DNA of 64,000 nt, from NCBI GenBank assembly GCA_905221605.1, contig CAJNDS010002302.1, positions 888,022 to 952,021 on the forward strand, written 5' to 3'. The stretch comes from Symbiodinium natans. Lineage: Eukaryota > Sar > Dinophyceae > Suessiales > Symbiodiniaceae. Position numbers and translations under genes: made by a program. The notes under the pieces are model-generated. The model had not been told where the DNA came from. It worked only from the letters and a program-made list of their open reading frames with translations, and searched no databases. How positions within the stretch are numbered: the stretch's first letter is position 1; every line of letters begins with the position of its first letter. Positions 32,046 to 42,835 of this stretch are shown here, one piece after another.

Positions 32046-32334
32046 GTGTTGGGTTTAGGGCCTTGGACGCTTTCGGTGGTTGGCGCCCCTAGCGTTGCAA
32101 GATTTCGAGTACCAGTTTAAGCTTTTGCGGTGCGGGGCTTGGGGGTTAGGAAGTGTAGGGCTCGGCATTCAGAGTTTGCAGACCCTAAACCCTAAACCCT
32201 AAACCCTAAATTTCCCTAACCCCCCAAGATCTGGGATGCGGGTCAAAAAAAATTTATTTAGGATCAAGAAAAAATGTATTTAGGATCAAAAAATAATTTA
32301 TTTAGGATCAAGAAATAATTATTCTGTTCTTCCG

Positions 32335-32540
32335 ACGGAGAGAGGGAAGGGGAGGGAGGGAGGGAGGGAGAAAAGGAGGGAGGGAGGGAAGGAAGGGCGG
32401 AAGGACGGAAGGAAGGAAGGCAGGAAGGAAGGAAGGAAGGCAGGAAGGAAGGAAGGAAGGAAGGAGGGAAGCAAGCAAGCAAGGAAGCAAGGAAGGAAGG
32501 AAGGAAGGGAAGGAAAGGAAATGAAAGGACAGGAAAGGAT
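32335..32540. repeat. Purine tract (GGAA/GGGA)n
   Basis: About 200 bp of almost pure purine on the + strand; the complement translates to Pro/Ser/Phe/Leu repeats that are not a gene. Confidence 0.95.
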
Positions 32541-32778
32541 ATGTAGGAACCCATAACATAACATCATATGTTATAATATATATGTGTGTACATATTAAAA
32601 CAAAGTACAGCAAAATATTGTAGTGGCATAGAGTAGAATAGAACACAATATCGTATAGCATACCTTTGTATCAAAAAATATAATAAAATCGAAATAACAA
32701 AGCATATATGTATATATTATACATTTACTGCTATTTGATGTAGAATTCATAATACACAATACATATTTCTTGTTTGTT

Positions 32779-33055
32779 TGGCGCCGGGCAAGCTTCTTCA
32801 ACGCGTATGAACCCCTTCCAAACCTATGATGCGAGCATTGTGGGGGGGGGGGGGTCTGCGCCCCCCCTTCAAACCCCCCGCTGTTGTTTAAAGCCGGGCA
32901 AGCAGCGTATGAATATCTTTTCCAAACCAATGATGCGAGCATTGGGGGGGGGGGCTGCCCCCCCCAACCCCCCCCCCGGCGCTGTTTTCTTAGTCCGGGC
33001 AAGCTTGCTTCAAAGCACATGAATCCTTCCAATCCCATGATGCGAGCACTTTTTG
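32779..33055. repeat. Three ~110-bp tandem units
   Basis: Each unit has 'ccgggcaagc', then 'tgatgcgagcat', and the first two carry G- and C-runs. Starts near 32784, 32895 and 32996. Confidence 0.85.
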
Positions 33056-33061
33056 CAAAAA

Positions 33062-33720
33062 AACATGAAGGCACAACAAGATGCAATGGTATACAAGAAT
33101 GTATTACAAAAAGATGCAATAATATACAATAATGCACAAAAAATACAACAATATACAAATATGTACAAGAATATGCAGCAATATACACGTAAAAAAGAGT
33201 AACTTACAATAATCTTCAGTAATTGACAAGAATACTCAATAATAGACAACAATATACAATACTATACAAAAGTATACAAAAATATACAATATCATACAAT
33301 TTTTCAAAAATATACAAAAAATGTACAGCTATATAGAAAACACAAAAACACAATGACATACAACGATATATAATAGTGTACGAAAACTACAATAATATAC
33401 AATAGTAGACGACAATAGTATACAATAATATACAAGAATATACAAGAATATACAAGAATATACAAGAATATACAATAATATAATATAGAATAATCTGCAA
33501 TAATATACAAAGAAAATTCAAGAGTATACAAGAATTTTGAAAATAGCATTCAATAACACGCAATAATATGGAATATTACACAAAAACACAAGAAAATACA
33601 AGACAATACAGAAATACTCAACAATATATACAACAATGTACAATAATATGCAAGAATATTCAATGTCATACAATATTATACAAGACTTTCCACAATACTA
33701 TGCCAGAATATACATGCTCC
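33062..33720. repeat. ACAATAATAT-type simple array
   Basis: About 650 bp of short units such as 'atacaagaat' and 'atacaataat', degenerate. The antisense frames read Tyr/Ile/Cys-rich nonsense. Confidence 0.9.
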
Positions 33721-33769
33721 AGAGTAGATGCATTTTTTTTTGAAACTTCTAATGCCAAGATGCCAGCAT

Positions 33770-34062
33770 TGATTTGCAGCCTCTGCAAACTCAGAAATGC
33801 TGCTATTTACATCCAGCCTCTGAAATCGCAGAAATGCTGCTATTTTCAGTATTTGCAGCCTCTGGAAACTCAGAAATGCTGCAGAGTACAGTATTTCCAG
33901 CCTCTGAAAGCGCAGAAGTGCTGCTATATACAATATCTGCAGCCTCTCTAGAAACTCAGAAATGCTGCTATTTTCAGTAGTTCCCGCATAAATGCTGTTT
34001 TTTTGCGGTATTTAGAGCTTGCTAACAGCCAGAAATGCTGCATTTCTGAGCGTTTACAGCCT
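33770..34062. repeat. ~40-60-bp tandem units
   Basis: Five or six copies of a unit containing 'cagaaatgctgctatttt' and 'gcagcctctg'. Confidence 0.85.
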
Positions 34063-34397
34063 CCGCTCCGCGTGCAAGAAGCCTTCGAAGCCTTCAGTAA
34101 ATTATTTCTTGATCCCAAATAAGTCTTTTTTTGATCCGCCTAGAAATAAATTATTTCTTGATCCCAAATAAATTTTTTTTTGATCCCCTACCCCCAAGAT
34201 CTCTGGGGCGCTCTCGTGGGACGCATGTAGTCGTGATGGGAAAAGGTGACGGTGAGCAGTAAACATCAAACTCCTCATAGCAGAAGACTCCTCGCGCAGA
34301 AGTGCCGGACGTGTCACGCCTGAGACTTTGACCCTAAACCCTAAACCCTCAACCCTAAACCCTGAACCCTAAACACTAAATGCCACAGTGCAACCAG

Positions 34398-34510
34398 GAG
34401 AATACTGCGGACAAGGCAGAAAGGGAATCGGAAGTGAAAGAGCTTCTGGCGCAGCAGCAGCAGTCGGAACACTCCATCACGACCATCGCAGACATGCAGA
34501 AGAATTCTGG
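34398..34510 (+). CDS. Long coiled-coil exon
   Basis: After 'agtgcaaccag' 37 codons include DKAERESEVKELLAQQQQ, phase 0 to 2, ending at the GT of a TTTAGGG tract; CCCTAAA (34330-34380) lies on the left. Very strong coiled-coil signature. Confidence 0.75.
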
Positions 34511-34592
34511 GTTTAGGGTTTCGGGTTTACGGTTTTGGGTTTTTGGTTTTAGGGTTTGGTTAGGGTTTAGGGTGATCCATCAACACCTGCAG

Positions 34593-34649
34593 AAGGTCAC
34601 CGAACACGTGTCTAGAAGATCTACACCGACAACGAGCTCGTTACACAGG
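34593..34649 (+). CDS. Coiled-coil exon
   Basis: After 'caacacctgcag' the 1-base-start frame, required by phase, reads CLEDLHRQRARYT and ends in phase 2 at GTTTAG. Confidence 0.6.
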
Positions 34650-34870
34650 GTTTAGAACATAAAATAAATAAATGAATAAATGAACGAAATAGACAAATTA
34701 TCAAATATATAAAACGAAAAATAATAAACTAAATGCATAAATCAATGCATAATAAATAATACATATATATATATAGATACATGTATATATACATATTTAT
34801 ACATACATACAGACATAGACATATGCGTATGCATATGTATACATACACCCATGGAGACATGCAGTCTGAG
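34650..34870. repeat. AT-rich microsatellites
   Basis: 'aataaatgaataaatgaa' followed by 'tatatatatagatacatg' runs; no coding. Confidence 0.85.
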
Positions 34871-35472
34871 AGCCCGCAGGCTCCATGTCAGCTAGGGCTT
34901 GGGTTTTGGTGTTTCGCGTTTAGCGTTTGGGGTTTAGCTGAGAGTTTAGATCTAGAGTTTGGGGCTCAGGGTTTACCCTAAACCCTAAACTTACGGTTTG
35001 GAAGATGTGTCAGATTTGTTACGGAGCCGGGGTCTAGGGGTTTAGAGTTTAGGGTTTAAGGTTAGTTACGTAGTCCCTTCAGATGGTTCGTTACCCTCTT
35101 TAGGTTCTGATGTATGGGCCCTTGGGTTGTAATGGGTATAGAAGGGGGTATTAAGGAATGCCCTTTCTAAGGGCCCAGCTTAAGGGACCATGTAACTTCC
35201 CAAGATACTGCGTGCGGCCATGCTATATAGTGGCTTGAATAAGGTACCTCTTCCCCCCTTCCCTCCCAGCAAAAATGCTTTCCAGTACGGGATTGTGGGT
35301 GACCTCTATAGACCCTAAAGGAACCAGCACTTTTCAGTGGATGCTTTTTTCGTAAGGTAAGCTCAAGCTTCGTCACCTCTACAAGTACCCCTAAACCCTA
35401 AAGCCTAAACCCCAAACTCCAAACCCTAAACCCTAAACCCTAAACCCTAAACCTTACACTCCTTCGTGCCAG

Positions 35473-35551
35473 GGCGAAGCTCAAGGCCCTCTACGAGCCC
35501 AGCGACAAAGCGGAGGACTCTCCCCAAGCCGCCAAGGAGCAGCCATGGAGG
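35473..35551 (+). CDS. Coiled-coil exon, 26 codons
   Basis: After 'ttcgtgccag' a 1-base start fits. Contains AKLKALYEPSDKAEDSPQ and ends in phase 0 at the GT of a TTTAGGG array. CCCTAAA at 35385-35455 on the left. Confidence 0.7.
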
Positions 35552-35583
35552 GTTTAGGGTTTAGGGTTTAGGGTTTAGGGTTT

Positions 35584-35707
35584 CGGGTTTGGGGTTTGGG
35601 GTTTGGGGTTTGGGGTTTGGGTTTGGGGTTTGGGGTTTGGGGTTTGGGGTTTGGGGTTTGGGGTTTGGGGTTTGGGGTTTGGGGTTTGGGGTTTGGGGTT
35701 TGGGGTT
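35584..35707 (+). repeat. TTTGGGG variant array
   Basis: About 17 almost perfect units of TTTGGGG, the reverse-orientation counterpart of 23029-23190. Abruptly joined to four TTTAGGG units on its left. Confidence 0.95.
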
Positions 35708-35821
35708 TTTGGGACGGGGAGATAACAGCATAGGGTTATGGCTCGGGTCTTGGGGTTCAGTGTTCAGGGGCCCTAAGCCCTACACCCTAAACCCTGACAC
35801 AGTAGAGTATATGGTTAAGGT

Positions 35822-35961
35822 GTACTTGGAGGTTCATGGTTAGCAACCCAGTTATAACGGTACTTATAACCCAATTGTAACCCTGTTGGGGCACTTAAGG
35901 GGCTTAAACGTGGTTATAACTACACTTGTAACTGGGTTACGAAGTACCCTAAACCTCCAAG
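35822..35961. mobile_element. MITE-like element, family M3, copy 2
   Basis: 140 bp with ends 'gtacttggaggttcatggtt' and 'gaagtaccctaaacctccaa', inverted; interior 'aacccagttataacggtact' pairs with 'gtaactgggtt'. A long CCCTAAA array starts at its right end. Confidence 0.85.
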
Positions 35962-35964
35962 CCC

Positions 35965-36203
35965 TAAACCCTAAACCCCGAACCCTAAACCCTAAACCCT
36001 AAACCCTAAACCCTAAACCCTAAACCCTAAACCCTAAACCCTAAACCCTAAACCCTAAACCCTAAACCCTAAACCCTAAACCCTAAACCCTAAACCTAAC
36101 CCTAAACCCTAAACCCTAAACCCTAAACCCTAAACCCTAAACCCTAAACCCTAAACCCTAAACCCTAAACCCTAAACCCTAAACCCTAAACCCTAAACCC
36201 GAA
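35965..36203 (+). repeat. Long CCCTAAA array (~240 bp)
   Basis: Over 30 units, nearly perfect with one shortened unit: the longest uniform C-rich array in the first 40 kb. Abuts an M3 element on the left. Confidence 0.95.
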
Positions 36204-36289
36204 CCTCCCAGTAGGGCTAAAAGGCTGAAAGGCTGTGGGTTGCTTTGGGCATTCGGTTGCAGTGTTGGGGTTTGAGGGAGCTATCCCAG

Positions 36290-36330
36290 GAAGCACGCCA
36301 TGGACGCGGAGGCTTCAATGAGAGTTCAGG
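36290..36330 (+). CDS. Small exon
   Basis: Between 'gagctatcccag' and the GT of a TTTAGGG array. The phase-0 frame is EARHGRGGFNESS; the 1-base frame is KHAMDAEASMRVQ. The upstream phase favours the first, protein character the second. Confidence 0.45.
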
Positions 36331-36371
36331 GTTTAGGGTTTAGGGTTTCGGGTTTAGGGTTTAGGGTTTAG

Positions 36372-36451
36372 GGACAACCCTCTCTGCCGAGGAGGCCGCC
36401 CCGGAAGAAGCACCGGTGGAGGAGACGGCTCTTCCCGGAACAGTGAACTAA
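36372..36451 (+). CDS. Likely terminal exon, acidic tail
   Basis: One frame reads AEEAAPEEAPVEETALPG and stops at TAA 36449-36451, a typical acidic C-terminus. The only AG that gives the needed 2-base start lies inside the telomere-like repeat itself (TTTAG|GG). Two other frames are open, so the frame is not settled. Confidence 0.5.
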
Positions 36452-36472
36452 GCTGTTTTCTTGTCCCTGGAA

Positions 36473-36751
36473 ACTAGTTTTTGAAGGGTTGAGGAGTACT
36501 TGGAAGCTGTTTTGACTTAGCAAGTAAGTGGAAACTACTCGATTGGCCCTTTGGGACATCTTTTATATTTTCCCTTGTTGGGTTTGAGAGGATCACATTC
36601 AGGAGTATTTGTCAGAGGGTCTTAAGGACCATCCTAGCCTTTTTGAAAGGGTTGAGGAGTACTTGGAATGAGCATCCCCCAGACATTCCATGACAATCCC
36701 CATAACCCACCCTACTAGCCCTACTTACTAAGTCAAAAGCTTCCGAGTATG
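36473..36751. mobile_element. MITE-like elements, family M7
   Basis: Two related pieces: 'gagtacttggaagctgtttt' with 'gacttagcaagtaag' (36480-36530), and 36659-36751 with 'acttactaagtcaaaagctt'. The same ends form the element at 57363-57479; a fragment lies at 5280-5340. Confidence 0.55.
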
Positions 36752-37358
36752 CTACAGTTTTCATGGCTTTTTGATTACCTGGGTCTCCAGGGACCTTGAG
36801 GATTAGATGAGCCCGCGGCAAGTTGCGTTGCGTAGGGCTTACGGCTACGGTTGAGCTTGAGCCCTACAAGGGCTTATGGAGTACACTGGATATAATATCT
36901 AGGAGTCGGAAGAATGACTGAATAGTATTTCCTTTTGGTCCCTGTATATTCATACTATAATACCCCGCAAAACCCTGTTCTAATTATCAAGGCCCCCCAT
37001 ATTTATGTGTTCCCCTACTACCCCCCTCTATACTCCCCCCCCCCTAGGTTCCCCCCTAAATACCCTTAATTAAGCTTAATTAGCCCTAAATAGCCTTAAT
37101 TATGGGGGAACCCCTGACATATTATGATCCTTCAGGGCTCCCCGGAGGTGGTACAGAATTCTTCCCTACCCTGAGGCCGAAGTCGAGAAACCAAGGCAAG
37201 AGCATTTCAGGGGTTTAGGGTTTAGGGTTTAGGGTTTAGGGTTTAGGGTAGAGTCCCTGATTAGGTTCCTGATTGAGTACATGGGCCCCTCTGCAAACCT
37301 TGCTAAGAGTTGCTAGGATGATTTGGGGGTTCTGATGAGTTCGGGTCCGTGAGTGGCA

Positions 37359-37440
37359 AGCAGAATATCACGCCGGCCCTTCGACGTAGGGTGGACAGAG
37401 ATGATCATGGAAGTTGTGTGGGACGAGAAGACTTCCTTTT
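37359..37440 (+). CDS. Weak coding island
   Basis: An open + frame includes KQNITPALRRRVDRDDHGS. Borders are not clear. Flanking ~900 bp hold M4 and AT-rich repeats and TTTAGGG at 37208-37250. Confidence 0.3.
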
Positions 37441-37505
37441 AAGGGTGGCAGGCTCCAATCGCTATGGTTGCACACCGCCCTCCTACACCTCTGTCTAGCT
37501 TTTCA

Positions 37506-37573
37506 ACCCGAAACCCTAAACCCTAAACCCTAAACCCTAAACCCTAAACCCTAAACCCTAAACCCTAAACCCG
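37506..37573 (+). repeat. CCCTAAA array
   Basis: Nine uniform units; the opposed TTTAGGG array begins at 37684, leaving a 110-bp island without a recognisable peptide. Confidence 0.9.
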
Positions 37574-37789
37574 TCTTCGGTGCCAACCATCATGGAGCTC
37601 TTGCTACGCATCACCCCCCCCTCTTTTGGGGTCGGGCGTCCGCTTCCATCCTCCGATTGCATGTGATCCTGGGATCCCATCAGGGTTAGGGTTTAGGGTT
37701 TAGGGTTTAGGGTTTAGGGTTTAGGGTTTAGGGTTTAGGGTTTAGGGTTTTGGGTTTTGGGTTTTGGGTTTTGGGTTTAGTTAGGATTT

Positions 37790-39045
37790 AGCGGTTAGGG
37801 GGTAGGGTGAAGCCAAAACCCTAAACTTCAACCCTTGACCAGTTGCTGAAGTGGAACGGTTGGTAAACCCTGAAATGCCCGGTTGCGCTGTTGCACCTCT
37901 GGGGACTACATGAACGCTAGTCGGTTTAATTATGGTCAATGAACCCTAAACTGGTTGGGGGGCGCGGAGCTTTAACAAGAAGCATAGTGTGAAATTCTAA
38001 ATGCCTAGTAGCACCTAATGTGGTCCTGGACCTGACTCCTTCCTACACAGCGCCTGCAACCTATGGAGTTCTTTCAGGCTGGGCATTATACAGGGTTCGG
38101 GGCTTAGGGTCTTAAGCTCGGACCGCTAGGACCGGGAGTGGGCCCCTTTTTTCATGTTTTTAGGGTTGGGGTTCCCTTATAATCCCCCTAGAACCAAAAA
38201 GCGGTACCCTGTTTTTTCCTAGGTTACTCCCGGGTCTAGTAAGGGTGTTTGTCGTCGTTTCGAGATTTTTTGTGTTCAGGGTTCAGGGCTGAGAGGTTTT
38301 GGTTGTTTTGTCAAGCCGAGGGTGCCCAGAGAGACTCCAAAACCCTTTGATTAAGGAATATCCCTTAAGGCATGTTTTGACTCCAAAGAAAGAATATCCC
38401 TTAAACCATAGTAGGAACCCGTATCTGATTTAAGGGTGTGCTGCTTAATTCGGGGGTTTTGCAGGCTCTGGGTGCAGGATTTAGGGCGGATTGACTCCGT
38501 AAGAAGGTTCCTTGAAGGCTTCTTCCGGCTGGGTGGCGGCAATTCTGGGAGCCCTTTGAAGTTTGGTGATTTAGGTTTTGTTTTGTTTCAGGGTTTAGGA
38601 TTTAGGGTTTAGAGTTCAGGTTTTAGGGTTTAGGGCCACCCACCCTAGTGCTACCTGTGGACATAGTAAAGGAGGCAACCATAACCAAGAATCCAAGAAG
38701 CTGCCTCTTCTTTGATGGTCTCAACGAGTCTCAACCCTAAGCCCTTGACCCTAGGATAGTCTAGGGAGGGCCAAGGACGCCTTAAAAGCGGAGACCTGAC
38801 TTTATGGCTTGCTGAAAGCACTTGTCCCAGGGGCCAAAACATGGCGCCAGGGACTAATTTGTGATGGAGCAAATGTGGGCTTGCCTGCGATACTGGCATC
38901 GGGTAAATGCGAATGGCTTACGTGGATTGGGGTTTAGGATTTGCAGCATGTGTGTCTGCACGTGTGTATGTCACTTGTCCTCGGAGATTCGTTTGAGTTT
39001 TCAGCTGTAAGATCCCGGGCAAGCTGCAAGCATTGTAGCTTGCCT
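37790..39045. other. Non-coding stretch
   Basis: About 1.2 kb with an M5 copy (38125-38240), a repeated 'aaggaatatcccttaa' motif (38353-38405) and isolated telomere-like units. No supported exon. Confidence 0.4.
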
Positions 39046-39133
39046 AAACCCTAAACCACAAAACCTAAACCCTAAACCCTAAACCCTAAAACCTAAACCC
39101 TAAACCCTAAACCCTAAACCCTAAACCCTAAAC
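39046..39133 (+). repeat. CCCTAAA array
   Basis: About 12 units, directly left of the terminal exon at 39156. Confidence 0.9.
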
Positions 39134-39155
39134 AAGGGTTTAAAGTTCCGTACAG

Positions 39156-39223
39156 CTCGGCTCGAAGCGTTTTTCATGGAAAGTGTGAACACTGCGAAGG
39201 CTGAGGGAGGCTTGGAGCTATAA
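39156..39223 (+). CDS. Terminal exon
   Basis: After 'agttccgtacag' a 2-base start leads to RLEAFFMESVNTAKAEGGLE and on to TAA at 39221-39223. A clean end of a gene whose other exons I could not place with confidence. Confidence 0.6.
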
Positions 39224-39583
39224 TTAAAAGGCTTTCTTGGGTCCGTAGAACAAGGGATAGCCAAAATTCCCTTCTGGATTTTTTGTTGTTTTTGTTTATA
39301 TTTAAAAACCCAAGAGGATATTCAAGATCCCATTTTTATGAAGGTTCTAAGGGCAGTATAGTAGCTAGAGGAATTACGCCTTCAAAAGGGATCACTTCCT
39401 TATTTCGGGGGAACATTTCTTCTTTTGAATGTGGAGGCCTAAAGGGGGTTTAAGCTGAAAGTTCGTTGCTACTGAGACGTCTTGTCATCGCAAGCTGTCC
39501 CGCTCCGACCCTTCTTGCTGCGAATTAGCTCTTGCTGGTTTTGTGATTTCAAGATTTCAATTGCCTGGCTCATTTCTGCCAAG

Positions 39584-39701
39584 CAAGCGGCCGTTCCTGA
39601 GATACATCACGCGCCGCTTGTACAGATGCTGAAGTGTGCCGGAATCGATCCAGAATCGATCCATCTCTGGGCACTACACCAGCCGAAAGCTTTGGCCTTA
39701 A
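39584..39701 (+). CDS. Exon, 39 codons
   Basis: After 'catttctgccaag' reads on through VQMLKCAGIDPESIHLWALH, phase 0 to 1, ending at GTTTGT. Balanced amino-acid content unlike repeat translation. Family not recognised. Confidence 0.6.
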
Positions 39702-39794
39702 GTTTGTCAGAACCTAGGCCCTAAACTCTAACCCTAAACCCTAAACCCTGAACCCTAAACCCTAAACCCTAAACCCTAGACCTGAATCCTAAAG

Positions 39795-39903
39795 CCACGC
39801 GGATCATGCCACGCACCACCTCATGTGAGCCCCTGGCTAAAGTGCTCTGCTATTCCCATGGTTCCTCAATAGGATCCCAAAATGAGAACCGATGTCCTTG
39901 CAG
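39795..39903 (+). CDS. Exon, 35 codons
   Basis: A 2-base start after AAAG matches phase 1 before it. The frame includes TSCEPLAKVLCYSHGSS and ends CAG|GTTTAG in phase 2. CCCTAAA (39724-39780) on the left and TTTAGGG-like sequence on the right. Confidence 0.55.
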
Positions 39904-40390
39904 GTTTAGGGTTCAGGGTTTAGGGCCTCGGGTTTAGGGTTTTGGGCTTCGGGTTCTCGATGTCAGTGTTTTTGAGCTTTTGGCGTGCTTACATAAAAAT
40001 GCAGAGCTCGGGAGGTTAGGAAGGAGCCCTCTGGTTCGATCTGCATGAACACAGGCCTGAATCTGTAGGGTTTAGGGGTTAAGGAGTATAGGGTTTAGGG
40101 GTTTGAGGGAAACCTTAAGCCCTACACCCCAAAGGGTTTTAGGGTGCGCCGTTCTGCACACCGGCCGTATCTCCTAAACCCTCAACCCTCACGCCTCAGC
40201 CCTAAACCCGAAACCCTGAACCCTACTCCCATCCCTACACCCACACCCTAGACCCGAAATGCACCCCAAAACGCTGCACCCCTGAAGCTCTCAGCCCGAG
40301 AATAGGTTTACTTGCTGGTTCAAAGGTCATGAAGGAAATAGGGTACCTTTCGCAATCCCTTCAAGGGTTTTGTTTTCGTGGGATAGAAGG

Positions 40391-40560
40391 TACGGTTTAG
40401 GGTTTAGGGTTTAGGGTTTAGGGTTTAGGGTTTAGGGCTTAGGGTTTAGGGTTTAGGGTTTAGGGTTTAGGGTTTAGGGTTTAGGGTTTAGGGTTTAGGG
40501 TTTAGGGTTTAGGGTTTAGGGTTTAGGGTTTAGGGTTTAGGGTTTAGGGTTTAGGGTTCA
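40391..40560 (+). repeat. TTTAGGG array (~170 bp)
   Basis: About 24 nearly perfect units. The interval to 41490 has three more TTTAGGG arrays (40725-40815, 40938-40995, 41234-41306) and few C-rich ones, so the alternation is weaker here. Confidence 0.95.
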
Positions 40561-41491
40561 TTCCCTGCTAAGAATCAGCAGGAACACCCTCCGAACCCTA
40601 AACCCTGTCATCGCCCTAAACCCTTAACCCTAAAGCCTAGGCCTTAGGAATCTTCCTGAATCAAGGGGCGATGGAGGCTGCCGCACCCTGAAGCCGAGAG
40701 CCACCCCCACCCTGAACCCCTCATAGGGTTTAGGGTTTTTAGGGTTTAGGGTTTAGGGTTTAGGGTTTAGGGTTTGGGGTTTGGGGTTAGGGGTTAGGGG
40801 TTTAGGGTTTAGGGTAAACCCTACTAAAGACCCCGCGAGTTCACTTCGAGGGCTTCGAAGGCTTTCTGGCTGCCCCCGGAATCCTGGTGCTGCCCAAGAT
40901 GCCTTGCCCTTGTCAAGCTTAGGTCTGCTTGAGGTGCAGGGTTTAGGGTTTAGGGTTTAGGGTTTAGGGTTTAGGGTTTAGGGTTTAGGGTTTAGACCGG
41001 TGCCCTATATCCTGCCTAGGGAGGCCAGACAAAACAAGGAGAGAGCAGGTTTAGGGTTTAGGGCTCCAGGGTTTAGGTATGCTTAACCCTAACCCCCAAA
41101 CTTTGAGTCCCCACAACTCTTTGGCTCTAGTTGCGTAGCAGTAGGCTCTTGGGGTGAATAAAAACTAGGGCAAGGCGCAGTGGCAGCACATCGGCCGACA
41201 CATTCCTGGGTAGGCCCTTCAGATGATGACGTTTGGGGTTTAGGGTTTAGGGTTCAGGGTTCAGGGTTTAGGGTTTAGGGTTTAGGGTTTAGGGTTTGAA
41301 TAGGGCCAACCTGGACTCTTGACCGCGAGTTTGTTGAGCTCTTGGTGGTAGGGGTCGGCGGGTCTCAAGACCTCGCCGGCTGTCGTCGACCCCCTTGTGT
41401 AGACATCCCCAGAATGCAGCCTTCATCTGTGAGCCCTATAAACCCTAAACCCTAAACCCTAAACCCAGTTAGGATGCTTGTGCACCAACAG

Positions 41492-41535
41492 GACGCCTTC
41501 AATGAGGTTGCCAAATCTTTGGCCTCACGCTGCTC
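41492..41535 (+). CDS. Exon
   Basis: After 'tgcaccaacag' reads DAFNEVAKSLASRC to GTTTCA in phase 2. The frame is open from an ATG at 41473, so this could be an initial exon. Confidence 0.55.
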
Positions 41536-41578
41536 GTTTCAGCATGCACTGCCCCCCGCGCAGCCAAACTGATACCAG

Positions 41579-41611
41579 GCTGGAAAATGCGGACGGCGCG
41601 GAAGACTTCTG
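41579..41611 (+). CDS. Micro-exon
   Basis: A 1-base start after 'ctgataccag' fits. Reads LENADGAEDF and ends in phase 2 at the GT of 'gtttagg'. Separated from the previous exon by a 43-bp gap; a single longer exon is possible in other frames. Confidence 0.45.
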
Positions 41612-41916
41612 GTTTAGGATAGAAGTACTGCTTACACGGAGCACTCACCTTGCTCCCGCCCTCTCCCCCTAAACCCTAACCCCTGAACCCTAAACCCGAA
41701 ACAGTACTTGTTTCACACGTCCCGGGAAACCCTAAGCCCCAAACCCGAATTTCCCTGAACCCCTAATCCCTAAACTCTGAGGCTCCAAGGACTAATATTC
41801 TAGGGTTTTTGGGCCTAAAGGCCCTCTTGAAAAAGGATTGTTGGGGGCTATTTTTCAGCCCTAGGGCCCTCACCTCCCTTTAAACTCCTCAAACTCCCGA
41901 ACCTAAACTTTAGGCA

Positions 41917-42002
41917 CCCAAACCCTAAACCCTAAACCCTAAACCCTAATCCCTAAACCCTAGACCCTAATCCCTAAACCCTAGACCCTAAACCCTAAAC
42001 CC
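41917..42002 (+). repeat. CCCTAAA / CCCTAAT / CCCTAGA array
   Basis: About 12 units with a duplicated mixed block (CCCTAATCCCTAAACCCTAGA twice), pointing to local duplication. Confidence 0.9.
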
Positions 42003-42061
42003 TCCAAGCCCTTTACCTTTTATCGCGAGCAAAGCCCCCCCGCCCCCTTTGCCGGCCCGAG

Positions 42062-42107
42062 GCCAACAACGAGGACAGCCAAACTGACGCACTGCAGCCA
42101 GGGCCTT
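42062..42107 (+). CDS. Small exon-like island
   Basis: After 'ggcccgag' reads ANNEDSQTDALQPG between a CCCTAAA array and TTTAGGG-like sequence. No clear GT donor; phase not verified. Confidence 0.4.
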
Positions 42108-42426
42108 AGGCTCTAGGGGTTTATGGTTTAGGGTTTGGGGTTTTGGGCTTAGGGTTTAGGGTTTAGGGTTCGGGGCTTAGGGCTTAGGGCTCAGGGCTTA
42201 GGGCTTAGGCCTTAGGGTTTAGGGTAGGGTTTAGGCCGTGCATAGGGACCTAAACATGGAACCGAACTTAGAACTACCCATACTCTATGTCTAGGGAGGG
42301 GGCCTGCAGTATTACCTACTGATCCTAAACCCTTAGTAAACAAACCCTAAACCCTAAGCCCTAAGCCCTAAGCCCTAAGCCCCAAGCCCTGAACCCCGTA
42401 ATGAAGGGCTTTCTCCTGAGCTTCAG

Positions 42427-42477
42427 CTCAGGATCCTGCTGGACAGCGGCTGCGAAGTGAATGAGAGCCACGGCCCG
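42427..42477 (+). CDS. Ankyrin-repeat exon 1
   Basis: After 'tcctgagcttcag' reads LRILLDSGCEVNESHGP, the second-helix and turn pattern LLxxGaxVN of an ankyrin repeat, phase 0 to 0, donor GTCTTA. CCCTAAA (42344-42385) on the left, TTTAAGGG array on the right. Confidence 0.65.
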
Positions 42478-42485
42478 GTCTTAAG

Positions 42486-42835
42486 GGTCTCAGGGATTAA
42501 GGGTTTAAGGGTTTAGTAAGGGTTTAATAAGGGTATAATAAGGGTTTAGTAAGGGTTTAAGGGTTTAAGGGTTTGAGGGTTTGAGGGTTTAAGGGTTCAA
42601 GGGTTTGAGGGTTTGAGGGTTTAAGGGTTCAAGGGTTTGAGGGTTTGAGGGTTTAAGGGTTTGAGGGTTTAAGGGTTTAAGTGTTCAAGGGTTTAAGGGT
42701 TTAAGGGTTTAAGGGTTTAAGGGTTCAAGGGTTTTAGGGTTTAAGGGTTTAAGGTTTGAGGGTTTAAGGGTTTAAGGGTTTAGGGTTTAGGGTTAAGGGT
42801 TAAGGGTTTAAGGGTTTGAGGGTTTAAGGGTAGTT
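42486..42835 (+). repeat. TTTAAGGG / TTTGAGGG variant array
   Basis: About 350 bp in which the 8-mers TTTAAGGG and TTTGAGGG (and TTCAAGGG) alternate, including a duplicated higher-order block near 42570-42660. Canonical units are rare. Confidence 0.95.

Larger units (their letters stand above)
32237..34190. mobile_element. ~1.95-kb foldback-type element
   Basis: Both ends carry ~80-95 bp inverted repeats made of subrepeats such as 'aatttatttaggatcaagaa' (left 32246-32320; right, complemented, 34093-34188). The inside is entirely repeats: a GGAA/GGGA purine tract, three ~110-bp units, an ACAATA-type array and ~40-60-bp CTGCTATTT units. No transposase. It contains no telomere-like arrays, unlike its flanks, so it looks like a discrete insertion. 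Confidence 0.65.

Noticed and set aside
32264-32661. Minus-strand Pro/Ser/Phe/Leu-rich frames
   Set aside because: Translation of the GGAA/GGGA purine repeat in three frames; low-complexity.
41307-41410. Minus-strand frame with PYHQELNKLAVKSPGW
   Set aside because: Good composition but in intron position between TTTAGGG and CCCTAAA arrays and without splice-like borders; not enough to list as a gene.
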